The notes under the pieces were generated by a model. It ran no database searches, was not told where the DNA came from, and worked only from the letters and a program-made list of their open reading frames with translations. A stretch of 64,000 nucleotides of DNA. Origin: Achatina immaculata. Lineage: Eukaryota > Mollusca > Gastropoda > Stylommatophora > Achatinidae. Position numbers and translations under genes: made by a program. Positions 54,726-64,000 of this stretch are shown here, piece after piece. The stretch is taken from the NCBI GenBank assembly GCA_009760885.1, contig CM019702.1:49895925-49959924 (forward strand), written 5' to 3'. Each line of letters opens with the position of its first letter. Position 1 is the stretch's first letter.

Positions 54726-54729
54726 ACTT

Positions 54730-55829
54730 CTTTTTCTTACGCATTGTCTGGCTATATCTGCAGTTCTGTCTCCTGGATAAATTTCACTGTTTTTTGTAAT
54801 TTATCCATGGAACCATAGAGCTTATCTTTTTTTAGTGGTTTCACCGGACCAGTAATCACTTCTCAGTGTCTCGTAGTTGGTGCAGTTATTGAGGATATAT
54901 TCTACAGTTTGGGGCACCTGGGCATATGTACAAAGAGTAGTAGTACCAGCTTTAAACTTTATATACATATGACTTCGGAGTCGGCTGTGTCCTGTTTGGA
55001 GACGGAAAATGGTGACTCTTTCTTTTCAGTTTAGTATGTGATAGTCATCGTGTGGTAGTGTTCGGAGCTTCCTGTAGGTTTTTATCATGATTTTCTTCTG
55101 ATTTTAGATGATATGTATGTCTGGTTACTCCATTTCAGTGACCTCTTTGACAAGACTGTCAGCTTTCTCATTGCCTGGTATCCCACAGTGAGAGGAAATC
55201 CACTGCAATGTGAATCTGTTTTGAGAGCCAATTTTTGACAAGGCATCCTTAAGGTCTGGTAGTTTGTAGCACTGAAGAGCTTCCAGTACTGATATTGCAT
55301 CTGTGAGAATTACCATGGTGCATGTATCAGTTCTAGATTCTGATAGTTTTTCAATGGAAGCAATAATTGCCCTAACTTCTGCATCATAATTGTTGCAGTA
55401 TTTTACAGAAGGTATGTCAGTGATTTTTTTTCTTGGATATTCAATATGTGTTCCTGCCCCTCCATTCTTTATGGCATCGGATGCAGATTTGTCTGTATAC
55501 ACACGTATTCAGGTGTCACATGGATATCTGTCATCTAGCACACTAAGTGTGGCTGTTGATCTTACAAGACTGCTGTGCATCTCACCATTCTGCACACATT
55601 TCACTTCATTTTGAATAGTTATTTATGTACAATCTGCTTTTTTCCATGGAGTGTGCTCTGGTACAGATAATGATGGAGCAAATACAGTTGGAAGGTCTGG
55701 TATCAGCTTAAGCGTGGGCTTGGCCTGATGAATGATGCTACTTCTTTTAAGCCGTCTTAGTGCCAAGTTATTGAATCTCTCCTTCTGGGGATGGTTTACA
55801 GAGCTGAGTTTTATTCTGGTGAACAAGTA
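54730..55829 (-). mobile_element. I-like LINE 3' end with RNase H domain
   Basis: On the minus strand, 55826-55623 gives LALRRLKRSSIIHQAKPTLK. Then 55502-55125 holds an RNase H domain: YTDKSASDAIKNGGAG, YNNYDAEVRAIIASIEKL-like (NNYDAEVRAI here), VILTDAISVLEAL, and LQWISSHCGIPGNEKADSL, the D-E-D-H/D order of RNase HI. Downstream, other frames give IFRLQTGHSRLRSHMY, a usual post-RNase-H segment of I-clade elements. The end is CAATGCGTAAGAAAAAGAAG. Frameshifts are present. It sits exactly where the block 2 receptor's 3' flank stops matching block 1. Confidence 0.82.
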
Positions 55830-55890
55830 TAGAAGCTTGATGCACTGATTACTCTGCAGATCATTGTGCTTTGTGTAGTCTATTAGACAG

Positions 55891-56952
55891 TCAAAAACGA
55901 GGAGTATTTGAGAAGCGGTAGATTCTGAAAAGTGACTTGAACGTCTTTCTGTACTTAGTGCTCATTGTCATGTAGACAAAAATATTAGTGCTGGAATTGA
56001 TTACCTCTGCAGTGAATGAAATATAGAGAGATATCATAAATATGTGCTTATAACGTCCAATATAATTCAGCTGTGGTTCCACGCAAGCTGCTATAAAGAT
56101 GACAACAGCTGGAATAAAACAGATAATAAATATACCAGATAGCAACACGACCATCTTCGCAACCCTTTGATTCTTTATTTCCCTTGTCTGTGTGATAGTT
56201 TGATTTAGGTTGCACGAGTTGGACATTCTCCAGGATACATTCTGATTCAGTTTAACCACAAGAATAACTGTACAGGTAACTACCATCAAGAACGCTGAAA
56301 CAGGAATCAAAACTCCGTTGACAGCGTAAGCGACTGCATATGTCACTCGCTCAGCGTAGTCGTCCAGGTTATCAATAATTCCAATTAAAGTCATATTTCT
56401 GTCTGGATAGAATCTCCAACCAAATCCAACTAAAACATAAGCTAAAGATGCACACCCCATAGGTACCCCAAATATTGTTACCATAGTAATAATGTTTCTT
56501 TTTGGAGTGAAGATAGTTTTGACTTTCAATGGGAGAATAACACACAGGCATCTCTCAAAACTGATGAAGGCGGTTATCCACCCTGTCGTCCTGGTGAAGG
56601 TCACGTGAGGCCAGCCTCCAGTAATGAGTTGGACGTCTTCTGTGTCAAACGTTTTAACGCTGTCCCGAAATATTATCGTGTAACAAATGTTACTCCACAT
56701 TACTGATATCAGAGAAAGTAGGTCGGACAATGTCAGAGCTAGAAGACTGATGTTTATTGTTTCTATAAAACCTTGTGTGGCGAAGACAATGATGTTTAAT
56801 ACATTTGTTATCAATCCAAACACGGCTATGGACTGACAAACAATACCTAAGTTTATAGACATTATGAAAAAATACATCTCTCGACTGATATAAAGAATAA
56901 ACGATGAAGACTCGTCTTTCAAGTATGTGAATGTCTCCGTTATATTATCCAT
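55891..56952 (-). CDS. candidate chemosensory receptor 4, rhodopsin-like GPCR
   Basis: Single-exon, 353-residue seven-helix receptor, sister of receptor 3 with about 33 differences by eye. Helix layout as in receptor 3: SDLL in TM2, FERC ending TM3, CFIPAV in TM6, NSSTNIFVY in TM7. Distinctive points: ECL2 is DDYAERVTYAV as in receptor 2; TM2-ECL1 has GGWPHVTF, also as in receptor 2; TM4 has GVPMG with a proline where the paralogues have threonine; TM6 has a glycine (LLSGIFI). The stop follows SNTPRF, giving a shorter C-tail. The start context GCACCATGG is conserved. A LINE ends about 60 bp past the stop codon, so the native 3' UTR is largely replaced. Intact and plausibly functional. Confidence 0.88.
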   Translation of the reverse strand: MDNITETFTYLKDESSSFILYISREMYFFIMSINLGIVCQSIAVFGLITNVLNIIVFATQGFIETINISLLALTLSDLLSLISVMWSNICYTIIFRDSVKTFDTEDVQLITGGWPHVTFTRTTGWITAFISFERCLCVILPLKVKTIFTPKRNIITMVTIFGVPMGCASLAYVLVGFGWRFYPDRNMTLIGIIDNLDDYAERVTYAVAYAVNGVLIPVSAFLMVVTCTVILVVKLNQNVSWRMSNSCNLNQTITQTREIKNQRVAKMVVLLSGIFIICFIPAVVIFIAACVEPQLNYIGRYKHIFMISLYISFTAEVINSSTNIFVYMTMSTKYRKTFKSLFRIYRFSNTPRF

Positions 56953-57184
56953 GGTGCAAGTAGAAACACGTCTTTATTCGCAAAGAAACTAAAATCAGTA
57001 TGTAACAATTTAGTTCAAATGACATTTCATTTTTTTTACGAAAGTTCTCTATAACAGCAAGTCTTTGTCATGAATTTCCACTGAGTAAATTTAACTGTCT
57101 AGACAAATAAAATTTAAATATTAAGGCACTTGAATAACACGATAGAACATGACTGAAAAACATCGTGTTTTAGGAAAAGTATTA
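56953..57184. promoter_or_regulatory. shared 5' flank of receptor 4
   Basis: Conserved with 37543-37764. Same divergent layout between the receptor ATG and an RTE-A copy. No core promoter motif identified. Confidence 0.45.
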
Positions 57185-59060
57185 TTTTAACACGTAGAAA
57201 AATGAGGGCGAAATGGAAAGTGACAAACAACATCAAATAGGAATATAAATCTTTAAAACAAGAAGTAAGAAGAAACATAAGAAAAGCAAAAAAATAATAC
57301 ATACAAGATTGTTGTCAAAGAATAGAAGGACATCAGAAGTGTGGAAGAGATAGTGAAATGTTTAAAGAAATGAAGACATTGACGAGAAATTTCACACCTA
57401 AGCTAAATGTAATTTGTGACAAGATGGGGTATACCTTGACAGAGACAGAGGAAATTCTAGAAAGATGGAATTAATATTGCAGAGGAATGAATGAAACAAC
57501 CGACTGTAAAAGCAGAAATCAACAGTGTGAATTATTATTGGAGGAGAAAGAACCCGAACCGACAATATAAGATATTTTATGGGCAATAAAGAATCTGAAA
57601 AATGGTAAATCACCAGAATGTGATGAGATAACAGCTGAACTTACTAAAGCATGTGGAAAGGAATGTGCAACAATCTATCATGCACTATGTAAAAAGATAT
57701 GGCATTCAGGTATATGGCAAAAGAGTGGAAAAGAACTGTATTCCTACCATTGCCAAAAAAGGGTAATTTGAAATTATGCACAAACTACTGAACTGTTCCC
57801 CTAATTAGTCATGGCAGTAAAATTCTATTTAAAATCGTAATGGGTAGATTTCGTAACAAAATAAAGAAGAGGTCAGTATGGTCCAAACTGGCTTCATATA
57901 AGGAAGATAATCAAGAGATCATATATTCAATATAAGATTAATAATAGAGAAATGCAGAGAATTTAACGTGAATCTAAAGTTATCTTTTATAGACGAATTG
58001 ATTGTGTACAACATCAGAAGCTTTGGGAAATAACGGAAAAAAGGGATTTCCAACACATTTGATACAATTAATATCACTGCTGTATCTAGACCAACAGCAA
58101 CAGTGAGAATAAATGATGAAACAACAACTTGGTTTGACATAAACAAGGTGTCCATCAGGACATCGCCTTAAATATTTAACTTGTATATTGAAAATATAAT
58201 GATGAATATTAGAGACGATGTACACAAAGTATATTTCTATGCCATAACAATTGGAGGTTATGAAATACCAGGAACTGGATCTGCTGATGACACAATATTA
58301 CTGTACACAACACAAAAAGGAATGGAAAAACTAGTTATCTCAGCTCATAAGAATAGTGAAGAGCAAAACCTCTATCTTAGTACGAAAAAAACTAAACTGA
58401 TGACAACTGACTAAACAAATGAGGCAGCTGAAATATGTATCAATGAGGAAAAATCGGAAGAGGTATAAAGTTTTGAATATCTTCGATAATTACTAACTAA
58501 TAATGGAGATATGATGATGGAAATTAAAAGGGGAACATCTACCGCTTTTCAAAAAGTAAAACAACTAAAGAAAATGCTTAGAGAAACAGACAGAACTACA
58601 CATATAAGATTTTTAAGGGTATGCATTTTTCCCATCGCAACGTATGCCCCTGAGACCTGCACACTTAACAAAACAGCTGACAAACACATAGTTATCTTTG
58701 AATGTAAATGCTACAGAAAAGTTCTTCAAATATCATTTAAACGAAAAAGTACAAATATATCCATACTTCAAGAACTTAATACTGAAGAAGGCTGGCTGGT
58801 AAAGAGCAATAAACAGAGAAAACTTAAATACTTTGGACACATTAAACATCACGAGAATTTAGAGAAGACCGTCTTAGAAGTGTACATAATGGGAAAAAGA
58901 AAGAGAGGAAGACAAAGGCGAAGATGGCAGCAAGACATCGTAGATGATCTGCAAATGGATGCATCAGCAGCAGGCCATCTTGGTTACAACCGAGAGGCCT
59001 ACAGGAGTGCTGTTAGGGAGCAAAGTTCCAGAAAGGACATGCAAATACCTGACTGACTGG
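57185..59060 (+). mobile_element. RTE-A copy in duplicated block 2
   Basis: Counterpart of 37765-39687. The linker, fingers and palm are broken by frameshifts, and YADD reads SADD at 58280-58291. The C-terminal domain is open for 181 codons at 58511-59056 (ATYAPETCTLNKTADKH, KRKRGRQRRRWQQDIVDDLQ), better preserved than in block 1. Tail: TGACTGACTGGGTGACTT. Confidence 0.85.
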
Positions 59061-59747
59061 GTGACTTATTTTAACATTGAAGGACTTCATGGCTAAGGTC
59101 TGGATGAACTTTAGTCTTCAGTAACTTAATTAAGGGAAGTTTTGAAGTAAACACTAGTTATACAACACTAAGCAGCATTTCAGAATAAAAAAATTAAAAG
59201 ACGGATTGAAGCTCTGTTTCTTATATTTCGTCTTCGAAGGTGATATAACCTATATTAACTATGTCCTACTATGATGAGAATACTTATGAAGTTTCTGGGT
59301 CCCAACCGACGAAATACTGACATATTCCTTCACATTTTGCCTTTTATGTAGTGTCCCGATAGTGTGTGGTTTACTATTACAAAGGTTTGAGGCCACTGAG
59401 CTCAAACGAACTGAGCTGAGGAAGAGTCGTGCAAGGAGCAGAATAATGAGAGCTGGAGTAGGAATATGGTGTCTTGTATCGGAAAGAACTCGACCATCTG
59501 AAGTCTAAATTAAGTTCTGAGAATCAGAGCAGAGCTAAAAGCGAGAAAAGTGGCAAAGATGTCACTAGATTTGACTCCTTGGGAACAACTGTGTTAAGGA
59601 CATACTTATCTTAACATAGTCTTTGTGAGAAAGGGAACATAGATCTGTTTGCTTAAAAACTCTGACCCACTTCTATATCCCAGAAAGCTGTAGCAATCAG
59701 CACTAATTGTAATTGTTATTTTTTGTAAATTGTAATGTCAGGTTGGT
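59061..59747. repeat. duplicated block 2, non-coding
   Basis: Counterpart of 39688-40739 with a 380-bp deletion at about 59505. Confidence 0.7.
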
Positions 59748-60262
59748 GGACGGATGGGGGCATGGAGATCGCCGGCAGGGATGAGGAAAATCTGGTGTGA
59801 AACCGATGAATCCAGGACGTACAAGCCTAAAGGTCTTTACAACAATGGCTACCAGAATAATGTAAACAAAACAGAGCCAGTAGACTATAGGTGGCGGTGA
59901 GTGGATATCGTTGAGGTACTCATCGGATTTCTCATCCCAAAGTCGGAGTGTCTCTGTGGAACTGTCTCAAAGCCGTCTGGCCAGCCAGCGTTGCATGCTG
60001 AATCTGACGTAGAGAAGGGGCTTAAGTACAGCCACGAGAGGCTGGAAACCAAAGTTTTGGCCAGGCCAGCCTACACCACTGTCTTCATGGCAGTCCAAGC
60101 AAGACCACAGTCTGCCCTAGGAAGGAAATATGCTGAAGACGGAGGTACCCAGCAAAAAGGCGTATCGCAAAAATTAACGGTACCACCCATCATCGCCAGT
60201 GTACGTAAGAAGAAGAAGAAGAAGAAGAAAAAGAAGAAGAAGAAGAAGACTAGATTTGAGTA
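59748..60262 (+). mobile_element. unclassified repeat module with AAG tail, block 2 copy
   Basis: Counterpart of 40740-41295. The tail is about 45 bp of AAG repeats at 60207-60250, longer and purer than in block 1. The 125-codon plus ORF ends in polylysine from this tail and is not conserved in block 1, so I do not call it a gene. Confidence 0.45.
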
Positions 60263-60469
60263 TGAAAGCCAACTATAAAATGGCTTACCTGTGTAAAGTT
60301 CACTTCAAGTTCTCATAAAAGAAATTTTACCACTGCGATAAAACTGGTCCTGTTAATGAAAATAGACGGAGGTGTATGATTCAGTTTTATAAAAAGACTA
60401 GCTGAGTACCAGACGTTGTTCGGGTCTTTATGTATACCAATCACGAAAGTTCAATTCATTTTCACAACC

Positions 60470-60620
60470 TTCCAGACGGTTCTACAACGTTCTATCCCTT
60501 TCCACAGCCATCTAGAAGGTTCTACAGAGGATTATTCAGTTCTATGATCTTCTAGAAGTTTCTGCAATGTTCTATTCATTTCCACAACCTTCTAGATGGT
60601 TCTACAGAGTATAGAGGTTT
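60470..60620. repeat. TTCTAGAAGTTTC-type palindromic repeats, block 2 copy
   Basis: Same organisation as 41490-41645, with one perfect TTCTAGAAGTTTC at about 60550. Confidence 0.6.
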
Positions 60621-60689
60621 GATTATAAATAACAGTTTTAGTTTCACCTCCAGAAGCAAGAATAAATTCTTGGGTGAACTCACCTATGA

Positions 60690-60910
60690 GCAAGTAACAT
60701 AAAGTTGTCCGTGAGAGAAACATGACAATCCCAAATCTCTCTCTCTCTCTCTCTCTGTCCCTATCTCCTTCCCTCTCTATCTCTCTCCTTCTCTCTCTTC
60801 CTTGAGCAGACAACATAAAGGTTTCCGTGGGAGAAACATGGTGATCTCAAATCTATCCCTATCCCTCTCTCTCTCCCTCCCTCTCCGACTCCCTCTCTCT
60901 CTCTCTAATT
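60690..60910. repeat. CT-rich array, block 2 copy
   Basis: Two CT tracts separated by the TTGAGCAGACAACATAAAG phrase, against three in block 1. Confidence 0.75.
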
Positions 60911-61409
60911 TGAAAAGCTGATGTGAAAAAAAATAAGAAAATGGTACGCTGTCACAGAGCAATGCAATCTACTATAGAATACAATAAAGATCTAATATAA
61001 ACATAAGGAGAAAACAAAGTTAAAATTTATTTTTACAAATATAATTAAAACAAAAATGAGACCATCAGCTAAAAGAGATATATGATACTGTCACATTACC
61101 TGACACGTGATAAACTGGAGGACTTGCCGAATTAGCTTACCTTATATAAGACCATCCTAGATTCGGGTGGGTGCTGGAAGTTTCTCGAACATCATGAGTC
61201 CAAGACCGCAGTCATATCCACAACCTTCTAAAAGATCCCTCCCCCACCCCTAGGCCCCAACCCCATGTGATTGGTAGCTGATCAACCACTGTATGGGCGC
61301 TCTGTGTTATGAAATAAACACTCTGACCATTTTCTAATGAACGCTGAGGTGAACAACAGTAAAGTATCTTTCGTGAGTCAGAAATCTGCTCCATGTATCA
61401 TGTTTCTCG

Positions 61410-61739
61410 TTATCAATGCCAACGGTTCGGCATCTCAGCAGATATAACGTCATCGATTTGTATGCGCTGACCTTTGTCCGTCACGGCCGGCAATCCACAA
61501 GCAGGCATAAATATCACGGGAGTTACTTCCTGTCGTTCAGTGCGGGTATTGTTTGCATCGTTCGGTTTCGATCCCACCCCAAACACCGAGGCACCATTAG
61601 GGGTCATATGGATGATCTAACGCACACGGTGCAGTTTCCAGACTGTAAGTCATATGTGTGCATTGTTTGGTTTAAATTGCTCCACCCGTTCCAGCGTCTT
61701 ACTCTAACATACACACACACATACATGCATACATACATA
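61410..61739. repeat. direct repeat, left copy (perfect match at 63671)
   Basis: Begins TTATCAATGCCAACGGTTCG and runs into the ATAC microsatellite. Every base checked matches 63671-64000 at an offset of 2261. Confidence 0.9.
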
Positions 61740-61860
61740 CATAATACATACATACATACATACATACATACATAATACATACATACATACATACACACAT
61801 ACATACATACATACATACATACATACATACATACATACATACATACATACATACATACGT
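61705..61860. repeat. (ATAC)n microsatellite
   Basis: About 150 bp of ATAC repeats with a few interruptions. It produces a YVCM-repeat ORF on the minus strand that is not a gene. Confidence 0.95.
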
Positions 61861-61914
61861 TCATTGTTATATAGATAGACAGAAAGATTGAGGAAAGTGG
61901 GTGTTTTTTTATCT

Positions 61915-62395
61915 GTATATTATCCATATATTTCTTATCTTATATCGTATATCCTTCTCGTGCCGTTAAAGGTCTCATAGGGCTCGAAAGATCTCTCTCT
62001 CTCTCTCTGAACCTTAAGTGCCCAGGGCACATGGGGCTTCCGCAAGGGTTTTCCACAAATGCCTGTCCTTCGCCTTTTTTTCTGCTCTTGCCCAGGTGAG
62101 CCCTCTATTGCTCAACATCTTTTCTGTTGTTCTTCTCCATGTCTCTTTTGGTCTACCCTTACTTCTGCTCCCCTGTGGTGTCCATCTTAGTGCTATTTTT
62201 GGTAGCGAGTTGTCAGTCATTCGGAGCACATGTCCCAACCATCGCCAGCGTCGAAAGATAGTTCGTCAGTTTTTTCTGTTTTCGACGACCTTTTCAATCT
62301 CATCAAGGGATTTTATGCCTACTAATTTGGCCTCTCTTAACAATGTCCTCTTTAGAGTTTCACGTGATCTGTTTCTTTTTCTTCGTCCATATATT
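61915..62395 (-). mobile_element. RTE-B 3' fragment split by LINE-D
   Basis: Counterpart of 43296-43500. The tail is at 61930-61960 and the coding remnant at 62251-62395. Confidence 0.7.
61993..62250 (-). mobile_element. LINE-D 3' copy with 9-bp target duplication
   Basis: Flanked by TCGAAAGAT at 61984-61992 and 62251-62259. The minus strand encodes MGHVLRMTDNSLPKIALRWT, SKGRPKETWRRTTEKM, AKDRHLWKTLAEA, then a (GA)n tail at 61993-62008. The frame is open from the truncation to the stop, so the copy is young. Block 1 has no insertion here. Confidence 0.88.
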
Positions 62396-63578
62396 TACCA
62401 ATATATATGTCATTACTGATGATAGGAAATGAACTGTTCCCATCTGTATTTTTTTCGACAAAGCTAATATGATGAATGGCTACCGTAAACCTCTTCAAGA
62501 AAGAGGAGTGGAGTGGTTTCTTCACCTGGCTGTATATTTTATTACCTCATTGTCTTTTCCATGACGTAATTTTGCTGTTTTGGTTGATCATAGAAAAGAA
62601 TGTAACATACTTTATTGATTCATGCTGCTAACGCATAAGTTAGAGGTTTGTGGTTTTTGTTGAGATTATTGAAAGCTCCCAAATTAAACTTGTTGACAGT
62701 ATAGAAGGTTCCTTGTATTCTCAAGTTCAACATTCTGAATCTCGCAGACAGAGTAACTGCTGAAGTGAATTAGTGTAAATAGAGTATGTACTGTTTTGTT
62801 GGTTGGTTTTTTTTTATACGAGGTACAACCACGGTGTCGTAGTCATTTTCTCTGCACGTGTACTTTGTAGTAGCTCCACAGAGGAACTTAAAAGTACCGA
62901 ATCACCATCATTACCGGTTCTTATGTCCTACTGGGAAAAGTGGAATACAAAGCCATAAGAATTGAATGACTGGAAATAACAGATAAATCGCACATCAAAA
63001 ACATCATATGCATATACTGAACAGGTCTTGCTGACGAAAAAAAGCAGCAGGAGTCAAACCGAAGGGCTTCATCGAAATGGACAAATCGAAATTATACAAA
63101 TTCATTAAACACCTCGTGGAACAGTCGCAAAGTAATTTCTCCTCCAAAGTACCTACCACGCACGAATCACTGAGCTTCATGTATGCAAGAGCAGTGTATG
63201 CAAATCCCGACTAAATGCTAGATAACATGAAATACTCAGCCAGCACAACATTGCAATCATTCCCCTGAAAACACTGAAGGACATCATGATGTCACAAACC
63301 GAACACGTATGGGAATGCCCCAAGTGTAATGAGACTGCTAGCCAGGACCAACAACAGAGCATCGGCCTTTTTCTACATTACAGTTATAAAGGGAGTCATT
63401 GTCTGATGAGAGAAACTAAATGAGGAACGACAGAGTTGTGAGGAGGAGAGTGTGGCTTATCTTACTGGTAGTGAACCTTTGGTGTGTTCAGGGGAAGCAC
63501 AGGACAGCGTTAAATGAACAGACAAGACGGTCTCATGTGTGAACACCGTTGTGGCCAAGAAAGGTGTGGGAACAAAGA
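62396..63578. repeat. duplicated block 2 with coding relic
   Basis: Counterpart of 43501-44756, including the unidentified relic at about 63078-63420 (HVWECPKCNETASQDQQQ). Confidence 0.6.
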
Positions 63579-63668
63579 ATCTACAACAAGTCCCTTACAC
63601 TCTTAACCTGAGTTCTCTTCCACAGAACAAATCTACAATAAGCCCCTTACACTCTTAACCTGAGTTCT
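63579..63668. repeat. 52-bp minisatellite, about 1.7 copies
   Basis: Same unit as 44757-45066, cut off at GAGTTCTC by the next direct repeat. Confidence 0.88.
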
Positions 63669-63670
63669 CG

Positions 63671-64000
63671 TTATCAATGCCAACGGTTCGGCATCTCAGC
63701 AGATATAACGTCATCGATTTGTATGCGCTGACCTTTGTCCGTCACGGCCGGCAATCCACAAGCAGGCATAAATATCACGGGAGTTACTTCCTGTCGTTCA
63801 GTGCGGGTATTGTTTGCATCGTTCGGTTTCGATCCCACCCCAAACACCGAGGCACCATTAGGGGTCATATGGATGATCTAACGCACACGGTGCAGTTTCC
63901 AGACTGTAAGTCATATGTGTGCATTGTTTGGTTTAAATTGCTCCACCCGTTCCAGCGTCTTACTCTAACATACACACACACATACATGCATACATACATA
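63671..64000. repeat. direct repeat, right copy, runs off the window
   Basis: Identical to 61410-61739 as far as the window shows. The junction shares TTCTC with the left copy's flank. Confidence 0.9.

Noticed and set aside
59901..60278. 125-codon ORF ending in polylysine
   Set aside because: The polylysine is an AAG tail, and the frame is not kept in the duplicate at 40.9-41.3 kb.
61604..61927. 107-codon minus ORF with YVCM repeats
   Set aside because: Translation of an ATAC microsatellite.

Overview
The window is AT-rich animal nuclear DNA, most probably from a gastropod mollusc (a heterobranch such as a sea slug or sea hare). The case rests on four intronless rhodopsin-like seven-helix receptors of the type annotated in sea slugs and Aplysia as candidate chemosensory receptors, on heavy RTE-type non-LTR retrotransposon content, on a Penelope-like element, on tRNA-derived SINEs, and on abundant micro- and minisatellites. 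The species cannot be named from the sequence alone.

The only apparently intact host genes are the four receptors: 9993-11036 (+), 19554-20672 (+), 36451-37542 (-) and 55891-56952 (-). The last three are close paralogues and the first is more diverged. All four lack the usual TM3-ECL2 disulfide cysteine and the proline of NPxxY, which reads NIFVY. This is a tandem chemoreceptor family expanding by local duplication.

Layout. 0-9.5 kb: LINE 3' ends, minisatellites, two mariner relics and an internally deleted RTE copy. 10-11 kb: receptor 1. 11.4-14.3 kb: a long RTE ORF inserted in a 29-bp satellite, a decayed multi-copy gene of unknown function split by another RTE, and a 27-bp minisatellite. 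15-19.4 kb: more RTE fragments. 19.5-20.7 kb: receptor 2. 21.3-23 kb: first copy of a duplicated segment carrying a SINE. 24.7-31.2 kb: a near-full-length RTE interrupted by a 3.4-kb Penelope-like element with inverted pseudo-LTRs and a 15-bp target-site duplication. 31.2-45.1 kb: duplicated block copy 1 with receptor 3. 46.5-52.5 kb: further duplicated segments with RTE insertions. 53.7-63.7 kb: duplicated block copy 2 with receptor 4. 63.67-64 kb: start of a perfect 2261-bp-spaced direct repeat that runs off the window.

The two large blocks are collinear and same-strand, so the receptor 3/4 pair, its flanking RTE and several repeats were copied together. Insertions present in only one copy (SINE, RTE, LINE, a 1.3-kb unclassified element) give filled/empty site pairs that define exact element ends. 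For this description I call the non-LTR families RTE-A (tail of ATTC/ATG/TGAC-type short repeats after a terminal GGGACATGCAAATGA), RTE-B (tail of TAAGATA type), RTE-F (ATG or GATT tail), LINE-D (GA tail) and LINE-E (AATC tail). These are working labels, not database names. All boundaries and identities were judged by eye.
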